A stretch of 5,433 nucleotides of DNA from Pseudomonadota bacterium (GTDB lineage: Bacteria > Pseudomonadota > Alphaproteobacteria > Acetobacterales > Acetobacteraceae), in NCBI GenBank assembly GCA_021819535.1, contig JAKAQU010000221.1, forward strand, positions 1 through 5,433, written 5' to 3'. Shown piece by piece: positions 1 to 3,946 of this stretch (the first letter of the stretch is position 1; every line of letters starts with the position of its first letter). The position numbers and the translations under genes were made by a program. Below the pieces are notes generated by a model, which was given only the letters and a program-made list of their open reading frames with translations, made no database searches and was not told where the DNA came from.

Positions 1-1
1 C

Positions 2-433
2 CCGGCCGAGCTCAGCAATGTTTTCGCGACCTACCTCGTCTCGCTGCTCTCGACCCCGCTCGCAACCCGCCTCGCCATCCGCTTCGGCCGGCGCGTGACG
101 CTGGCACTCGCGGCACTCACCGGGATCGCCGGGCTCTTGCTGACGCTGGCCGCGCCATTGGGCTGGATCGTCGCCGGCCTCTCGCTCGGGGTCGGCGGGA
201 TGTTCATCGAACAGGTGATGGCGCTCGGCTTCATCGGCGCCGCCGCCGAGCGGGCGAAATCCACCGCCGTCGGTCTCTATGTTACGTTTTATTATATCGG
301 CGGCAGCCTCGGCGGCCTCTTGCCGGCGGGAATTTGGCACAGCGCCGGCTGGCCGGGCTGCGTCGCCCTCGTCGTCGCCGTGCAACTCATCATGCTGGCG
401 ATCGCGCTGCCGTTCTGGCGGCCGTTACAGTAA
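2..433 (+). CDS. MFS transporter, C-terminal part (5' end outside the window)
   Basis: The reading frame is open from the left edge (first full codon at 2) to TAA at 431-433, giving 143 residues. These look like the last transmembrane helices of a major facilitator superfamily permease: alternating hydrophobic stretches, a basic intracellular loop (RFGRR near residues 28-32) followed by a helix, and a glycine-rich helix YYIGGSLGGLLPAGIW followed by HSAGWPG. The pattern G-G-x-x-G-G-x-x-x-x-x-x-W followed by GWPG is typical of the last helices of YnfM/AraJ-like drug and metabolite exporters. The protein would sit in the inner membrane and use the proton gradient. The substrate cannot be read from this half. 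The start, and whether other genes precede it, lie outside the window. It ends convergently to the small lipoprotein gene, 83 bp away. The family is well supported; the subfamily is a guess. Confidence 0.85.
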   Translation, partial: PAELSNVFATYLVSLLSTPLATRLAIRFGRRVTLALAALTGIAGLLLTLAAPLGWIVAGLSLGVGGMFIEQVMALGFIGAAAERAKSTAVGLYVTFYYIGGSLGGLLPAGIWHSAGWPGCVALVVAVQLIMLAIALPFWRPLQ

Positions 434-482
434 AAAGAAAAAAACGTTCTTTTTTGAAAAAAAAGAACCAAAAAACTTTTAT
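432..482. terminator. A/T-rich palindromic element, probable terminator for the minus-strand gene
   Basis: A perfect 10-bp inverted repeat, GTTCTTTTTT (446-455) and AAAAAAGAAC (459-468), has a 3-nt loop. Read on the minus strand the hairpin is followed directly by GTTTTTTTCTTTTT, a T-rich tract, so it fits an intrinsic terminator for the lipoprotein gene. On the plus strand only TTTT (477-480) follows, so termination of the MFS gene is less certain. The middle arm TTCTTTTT (447-454) can also pair with AAAAAGAA (432-439), giving two mutually exclusive hairpins. The element lies between two convergent stop codons in GC-rich DNA. Confidence 0.6.
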
Positions 483-487
483 CCCGC

Positions 488-508
488 GGGCAGCGCCTGC
501 GGCACTGC
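488..508. repeat. GC-rich inverted repeat just past the lipoprotein stop codon
   Basis: Arms GGCAGCGCC and GGCACTGCC around a TGC loop pair over 9 bp with one mismatch. On the minus strand the hairpin lies about 8 bp after the TGA of the lipoprotein gene and is followed some bases later by AAAAGTTTTTT, so it may act with the A/T-rich element as a transcript end. There is no U-tract directly next to it, so it may only stabilise the mRNA 3' end. Confidence 0.35.
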
Positions 509-516
509 CGCTCTGA

Positions 517-636
517 TCAATATCCCATGTGCTGCTGCATGGTTTCATTGTCCTGCACCACCGGCTGGTTGCGATTGGCGCAGCCGAGCGTGAGCCCAAG
601 GGATGCCAGCATCACCGTCCAGAGAAGGATTTTCAT
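517..636 (-). CDS. Small lipoprotein, 39 residues, unknown function
   Basis: This short reading frame begins MKILLWTVMLAS and ends QQHMGY before TGA (517-519). Residues 1-18 form a classic lipoprotein signal: one lysine, a hydrophobic core, then LTLGC with the acceptor cysteine at 19. Threonine at -3 and leucine at -2 are less usual than the standard L-A-G-C box but acceptable. The mature peptide would be only 21 residues, polar and rich in N and Q; alanine after the cysteine suggests outer-membrane sorting. I chose the start at 636 because GGAG (complement of 644-647) stands 7 nt upstream, an ideal ribosome binding site, and because the longer upstream frame (to 774) is arginine-rich and lacks a signal. 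It resembles the tiny entericidin-like lipoproteins in size only; no family is recognised. It is monocistronic as far as visible, and convergent with the MFS gene. Confidence 0.7.
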   Translation of the reverse strand: MKILLWTVMLASLGLTLGCANRNQPVVQDNETMQQHMGY

Positions 637-926
637 CGGAGGTCTCCCGTTGTTCGTCGCCGACCCGCGCCGGCGGTAATGAGCGATACGCGATACACTG
701 TTCGCAGTACCCGCAATCGAGTTTCCTCTATAGCGCAAACGCCGCGCCACCCCCGTGCACATTCGCGGCATCATGTTGCAGGCCAGGCTGGCTCAGCAAG
801 GCTGCCCGATCATGCCGCCACTCCGTGGCCTACTTTTCCACCGCCGCATACAGAAGCCATGGCGCCGGTGCTGTCCATGGCGGATTCCTTCCTTGCTGGT
901 CGGAGGAGCGCATCGATGAGAATTTC
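637..926. other. Long intergenic stretch without a supported gene
   Basis: The divergent gap between the lipoprotein and PEP-CTERM genes holds no convincing gene. Frames across it on both strands are arginine-, serine- or proline-rich shadows without a ribosome binding site or domain. Visible small structures are a tandem 7-mer GCGATAC (683-689 and 690-696), and a direct repeat CCATGGCG (857-864 and 875-882, 18 bp apart). The lipoprotein promoter should lie in 650-760, but I see no convincing -35/-10 pair. The stretch 820-850 reads like an insertion-sequence end to me, without proof. Confidence 0.4.
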
Positions 927-955
927 TTGACATTAACGAGCAGTTAATGTAATTA
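927..955 (+). promoter_or_regulatory. Predicted sigma-70-type promoter of the PEP-CTERM gene
   Basis: A perfect -35 hexamer TTGACA (927-932) is followed by a 17-bp spacer and the A/T-rich TAATTA (950-955) as a modest -10. A leader of roughly 50 nt would follow before the ATG at 1012. The -35 is strong and the -10 weak, which fits a promoter that needs or receives regulation. A dyad (930-950) covers the spacer. Confidence 0.55.
930..950. promoter_or_regulatory. 8-bp dyad with an exact TTAA-N7-TTAA motif (CtrA-box-like operator)
   Basis: ACATTAAC (930-937) and GTTAATGT (943-950) are perfect inverted copies around GAGCA. Within the dyad, TTAA at 933-936 and TTAA at 944-947 are exactly 7 bp apart, which is the published spacing of the alphaproteobacterial CtrA response-regulator site. 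The site occupies the spacer between -35 and -10, so bound protein would most simply repress. A different dyad-binding regulator, for example of the LuxR or MarR type, is equally possible from sequence alone. Confidence 0.45.
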
Positions 956-1011
956 ATGGGAAAATAACGGACGGCGCATTACGTGCCGCACTGCAGGACG
1001 AGAGCCAAGCC

Positions 1012-1734
1012 ATGCCCTTTACGATATCTTTCAGGACGTTGAGTAAGCTTACCGTTGGCCTCTCTGTCGGCCTCGCCGCGCTCGCTGGCCAGCCTGCCAG
1101 CGCTAGCGTGATGGATTATAGCCTCGATTCCTATGTTGGCGGCGGCAGCACGAATCTCGTGTCGTCGCCATATGGCAATGTCGAGTTAAACGATAACGGC
1201 GGTTCCAATGTAACCGTGACGGTTACCCTTTCCTCAGGGGTTGGATTCGTCAATACGGGCGCGGGATATTCATTAACTTGGGATCTTCAGGGCGGGCCGA
1301 CGATTGCGGTGTCCGCACTCACGACAGGATTTTCCTTGCTGTCATCATCTGCAGGGACGGTGAGTGCCAGCGGGAGCGGCTCTTGGGATTATGCTCTGAC
1401 CTGTGACAAGGACACATGCGGGACTGGGGGTAACGCCCCCTACACGGGAATGTTGAGCTTTGTTGTCGATAACGTTGGCCTTAGCGACTTCGTTGCCAAT
1501 GCCAGCGGCAATTATTTCAGCGCCGATGTATGCCTGGGAGTTTCTAGTGGCAAATGCGGTGCCGGCGGCATTACCGGCGTTATCGTCGCGGGCATTCCGC
1601 CGTCGACGTCAGATGTTCCGGAACCGGCGTCTATGACGCTCCTGGCCGGCTCGCTCGGGGCACTGGCTTTCTTTCGGCGCCGCGCGCCGCTACCCCCGTC
1701 GTCTTCCATGCCGCCTTCAATCGCAGCCAGGTGA
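1012..1734 (+). CDS. Exported PEP-CTERM sorting domain protein
   Basis: A 240-residue protein with an N-terminal Sec signal peptide (basic start, hydrophobic core 12-26, likely cleavage after ASA near residue 32) and a C-terminal sorting tail. That tail has VPEP at 202-205, a hydrophobic helix at about 208-221 and RRR at 222-224, the tripartite PEP-CTERM signal recognised by exosortase (EpsH/XrtA type). The mature body is rich in G, S, T, N and V, suggesting a beta-rich surface or matrix protein. It has four cysteines in two pairs (131/136 and 174/182), which could form disulfides. No enzyme domain is seen. Members of this class are usually processed in the inner membrane and released into exopolysaccharide or biofilm matrix; no exosortase or EPS gene is in the window. 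The start is supported by the signal peptide and a weak GAGAG (1000-1004), 7 nt upstream. A 16-residue Pro/Ser-rich tail follows RRR, longer than usual. Its GC content is lower than that of the neighbours. Confidence 0.85.
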   Translation: MPFTISFRTLSKLTVGLSVGLAALAGQPASASVMDYSLDSYVGGGSTNLVSSPYGNVELNDNGGSNVTVTVTLSSGVGFVNTGAGYSLTWDLQGGPTIAVSALTTGFSLLSSSAGTVSASGSGSWDYALTCDKDTCGTGGNAPYTGMLSFVVDNVGLSDFVANASGNYFSADVCLGVSSGKCGAGGITGVIVAGIPPSTSDVPEPASMTLLAGSLGALAFFRRRAPLPPSSSMPPSIAAR

Positions 1735-1973
1735 CAGACCGACGACATGTGAGCGTCTTCTTCGCCGGCTTGCTCTCTCGGCATCGAGCAGTTAGCCGAT
1801 GCGTCATACACCCACGGGAGTGACCGGTTTATCGCGCTTTGGATCGAGCGGGATATCAGCCTCGCTGCGGGGAAGCCGCTGTAGATTGTCCCGATTTCCA
1901 GACCAAATACCCGCACTGCATCACAATCACACCCACCTACGCGAGAGGTAAGGAGGCGCCCAGGCGTTCCTGC
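1735..1973. other. Convergent intergenic gap
   Basis: This gap lies between the stop codons of the PEP-CTERM gene and nrdA. No gene with a start and ribosome binding site is visible. A 6-bp inverted repeat, GCATCG (1781-1786) and CGATGC (1797-1802), has a 10-nt loop and no T-tract. An imperfect hairpin near 1952-1972 just past the nrdA stop also lacks a T-tract, so no intrinsic terminator is convincing for either gene; Rho-dependent ending is possible. A stretch open on the plus strand from 1753 to the TAG at 1882-1884 has protein-like composition but no start codon. Confidence 0.4.
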
Positions 1974-3842
1974 TCACTGGCAGGCGAGGCATTCCTCATA
2001 ATCGGCGACGCGTGCCGCATCCCGGGGCGCGATGGGCGGCGCGGCCGGTGCCGCCTCTTCCGGGCGAACCGCCTTTTCGCTCACGTTATCGGCGCGCTGA
2101 ATCGAGAGCGAGCGGCAATAATAAAGCGATTTCAGGCCGCGCTTCCAGGCCAGCAGATGGATTTGATGCAGATCGCGCTTGTGCACATTGGCGGGCAGAA
2201 AAATATTCACCGACTGGCTCTGACAGACGAACGGTGTGCGGTCGGCGGCATGCTCCACCACCCAGCGCTGATCGAGTTCGAACGCGGTCTTGAACACCGC
2301 TTTTTCGTGTTCGGTGAGAAAATCGAGATGCTGCACGCTGCCTTTATTCAGCGTGATCGAGGACCAGACCGCATCATTATCCATCCCCTTCTCGGCGAGA
2401 AGCTGCTGGAGATGGCGGTTGCGCACCGTGAAACTCCCGGAAAGCGTCTTCTGGAGGAAGACATTGGCGGCGATCGGCTCGATCCCGGGGCTCGCATTGC
2501 CGGCGATGATCGAGATCGAGGCGGTCGGCGCGATCGCGATCTTGTTCGAAAAACGCTCGGCAAAACCATACTCGGCGGCGTCAGGGCAGGGGCCGCGCTC
2601 CTCGGCGAGAAGGCGCGAGGCGGCGTCCGCCTGGGCGCGGAGATGCTGGAACATCCGCTTGTTCCAGACCTTGGCGATGACGCTCTCGAAGGGAACATGC
2701 TGCGATTGCAGGAAGGAGTGAAAACCCATCACCCCGAGCCCGACCGAGCGCTCGCGCATCGCCGAATATTTCGCCCGCTCCATCCCCTCCGGCGCGCGGT
2801 CGATGAAATCCTGCAACACGTTGTCGAGGAAGCGCATCAGATCCTCGATGAAGAGCGGATGGTCTTTCCACGCGAACCAATGTTCGAGATTGACCGACGA
2901 CAGACAGCAGACCGCGGTGCGCTGGCGGCCATGCTGATCGATCCCGGTCGGCAGCGTGATTTCCGAGCAGAGATTGGAGGTTTTGACCTCGAGCCCGGCG
3001 AGCTTCTGATGCTCGGGGCGGAGCCGGTTCACCTGGTCGGAGAAGACCAGATAAGGCTCGCCGGTTTCGACGCGGGCGGTGAGAATCCGGATCCAGAGCG
3101 CGCGGGCGGAAATGCTGCGCACCACCGCGCCGTCTTTCGGCGAGGTGAGAGGCCACGGCTCGTCCGCCTCGACGGCGCGCATGAAGGCATCCGAGACCAG
3201 AATGCCATGGTGGAGATTGAGCGCCTTGCGGTTGGGATCGCCCCCGGTCGGGCGGCGGATTTCGACGAACTCCTCGATCTCGGGGTGCGAAACTGGCAGA
3301 TAGACGGCAGCCGAGCCGCGGCGAAGGCTGCCCTGCGAGATGGCGAGCGTGAGACTGTCCATCACCCGGATGAACGGAATGACGCCGGAGGTCTTGCCGT
3401 TCTGCCCGACCCTCTCGCCGATCGAGCGCAAATTGCCCCAATAGCTCCCGATGCCGCCGCCCTTCGACGCAAGCCAGACATTCTCGTTCCAGAGCCCGAC
3501 GATGCCGTCCAGGCTGTCGGAAGCCTCGTTCAGGAAGCAGGAAATCGGCAGGCCGCGCTCGGTCCCGCCATTGGAGAGCACGGGGGTTGCCGGCATGAAC
3601 CAGAGCTGGCTCATATAATCGTAGAGCCGCTGCGCGTGTCCGGAATCATCGCCATAATAGCTCGCAACCCGGGCGAAGAGATCCTGATAGCCCTCGCCCG
3701 GCAGGAGATAGCGATCATCGAGCGTCGCGCGGCCGAAATCGGTGAGCAGCGCATCGCGCGCGCGATCGACATGGATCCGCTGGCGCCCGGGCAATTGGAT
3801 ATCGATGTCAAGCACGGCGTTCACCTCTCCGGGATGGGGCAT
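1974..3842 (-). CDS. nrdA: Ribonucleoside-diphosphate reductase, class I, large (alpha) subunit
   Basis: This 622-residue cytosolic enzyme reduces ribonucleotides to deoxyribonucleotides for DNA synthesis, together with a radical-generating beta subunit. Landmarks, compared with E. coli NrdA: PATPVLSNGGT (84-94) leading to SCFL with the redox cysteine C102; the specificity-loop region SQGSLRRGSAAVYLP (169-183); NLCSE (290-294), whose N290, C292 (thiyl radical) and E294 match N437/C439/E441; C312 in VCCLSS, matching the second redox cysteine C462; PTASIS (439-444); and LYY (573-575), whose Y574 and Y575 match the radical-transfer tyrosines 730/731. The C-terminal ECLACQ supplies the re-reducing pair C618/C621 after a Pro/Ala linker (about 590-610). 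All key residues are present, so it should be active. No N-terminal ATP-cone precedes the catalytic core. ATG at 3842 is the only upstream-most standard start; no good Shine-Dalgarno sequence precedes it. No nrdB gene lies beside it in the window. Confidence 0.95.
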   Translation of the reverse strand: MPHPGEVNAVLDIDIQLPGRQRIHVDRARDALLTDFGRATLDDRYLLPGEGYQDLFARVASYYGDDSGHAQRLYDYMSQLWFMPATPVLSNGGTERGLPISCFLNEASDSLDGIVGLWNENVWLASKGGGIGSYWGNLRSIGERVGQNGKTSGVIPFIRVMDSLTLAISQGSLRRGSAAVYLPVSHPEIEEFVEIRRPTGGDPNRKALNLHHGILVSDAFMRAVEADEPWPLTSPKDGAVVRSISARALWIRILTARVETGEPYLVFSDQVNRLRPEHQKLAGLEVKTSNLCSEITLPTGIDQHGRQRTAVCCLSSVNLEHWFAWKDHPLFIEDLMRFLDNVLQDFIDRAPEGMERAKYSAMRERSVGLGVMGFHSFLQSQHVPFESVIAKVWNKRMFQHLRAQADAASRLLAEERGPCPDAAEYGFAERFSNKIAIAPTASISIIAGNASPGIEPIAANVFLQKTLSGSFTVRNRHLQQLLAEKGMDNDAVWSSITLNKGSVQHLDFLTEHEKAVFKTAFELDQRWVVEHAADRTPFVCQSQSVNIFLPANVHKRDLHQIHLLAWKRGLKSLYYCRSLSIQRADNVSEKAVRPEEAAPAAPPIAPRDAARVADYEECLACQ

Positions 3843-3898
3843 CTGAGCGTAGTCAACGATGTTCGTGCGTCTATCCTGCCGTAAAATGCGATTGCGTC

Positions 3899-3946
3899 AA
3901 TCTATATCTTGGATGGTTAAGCTTGGTTAACCACTAACTCTGGGGT
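3899..3946 (-). promoter_or_regulatory. Candidate NrdR box pair upstream of nrdA
   Basis: The known NrdR consensus is ACACWATATATWGTGT, in pairs about 31-32 bp apart. Positions 3899-3914 match it at 11 of 16, with core CTATATCTTG matching CWATATATWG at 9 of 10. Positions 3931-3946 match at 10 of 16. Their centres are 32 bp apart, the expected three helical turns. On the minus strand a possible TATAGA -10 overlaps the first box, with TTAACC 18 bp upstream as a weak -35, so binding would repress. The distal box overlaps the stop codon of the upstream transporter gene. The matches are moderate and counted by eye. Confidence 0.45.
3913..3932. repeat. GGTTAA repeats: 18-bp inverted repeat with TTAACCAT on the minus strand
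   Basis: GGTTAA (3915-3920) and TTAACC (3927-3932) are inverted copies around GCTTGG, and GGTTAA also recurs directly at 3925-3930, 10 bp later. On the minus strand this reads TTAA-N6-TTAACCAT, close to CtrA sites (full site TTAA-N7-TTAA; half site TTAACCAT). The repeat fills the spacer between the two candidate NrdR boxes, in the likely nrdA promoter. The N6 spacing is one short of the full-site consensus. Confidence 0.45.

Noticed and set aside
637..774. Longer N-terminus for the small lipoprotein (start at 774)
   Set aside because: The extension is arginine-rich and would bury the signal peptide; the start at 636 has an ideally placed GGAG.
603..947. Plus-strand frame of 114 codons across the divergent gap
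   Set aside because: It starts antisense inside the lipoprotein gene, runs through the promoter of the next gene, and shows neither a Shine-Dalgarno sequence nor a domain.
936..1795. CGAGCAGTTA repeated near 936 and 1785 as flanking direct repeats of a mobile unit carrying the PEP-CTERM gene
   Set aside because: Only about 10 identical bases, no inverted ends or recombinase gene; the match can be chance.
1781..1802. Hairpin as terminator of the PEP-CTERM gene
   Set aside because: Only a 6-bp stem with a 10-nt loop and no T-tract after it.
2581..3441. A 286-codon minus-strand frame in a second register inside nrdA
   Set aside because: Arginine- and histidine-rich shadow of nrdA with no domain and no ribosome binding site.
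3868..3883. Alternative second NrdR box 31 bp on the nrdA side
   Set aside because: Spacing fits but only 4 of 16 positions match the consensus; the box at 3931-3946 matches far better.
1839..3884. A 681-codon open frame on the plus strand
   Set aside because: It is fully antisense to nrdA, whose every catalytic motif is intact. The plus-strand translation is rich in D, R, G and A with no recognisable domain; long antisense frames are common in GC-rich genes.
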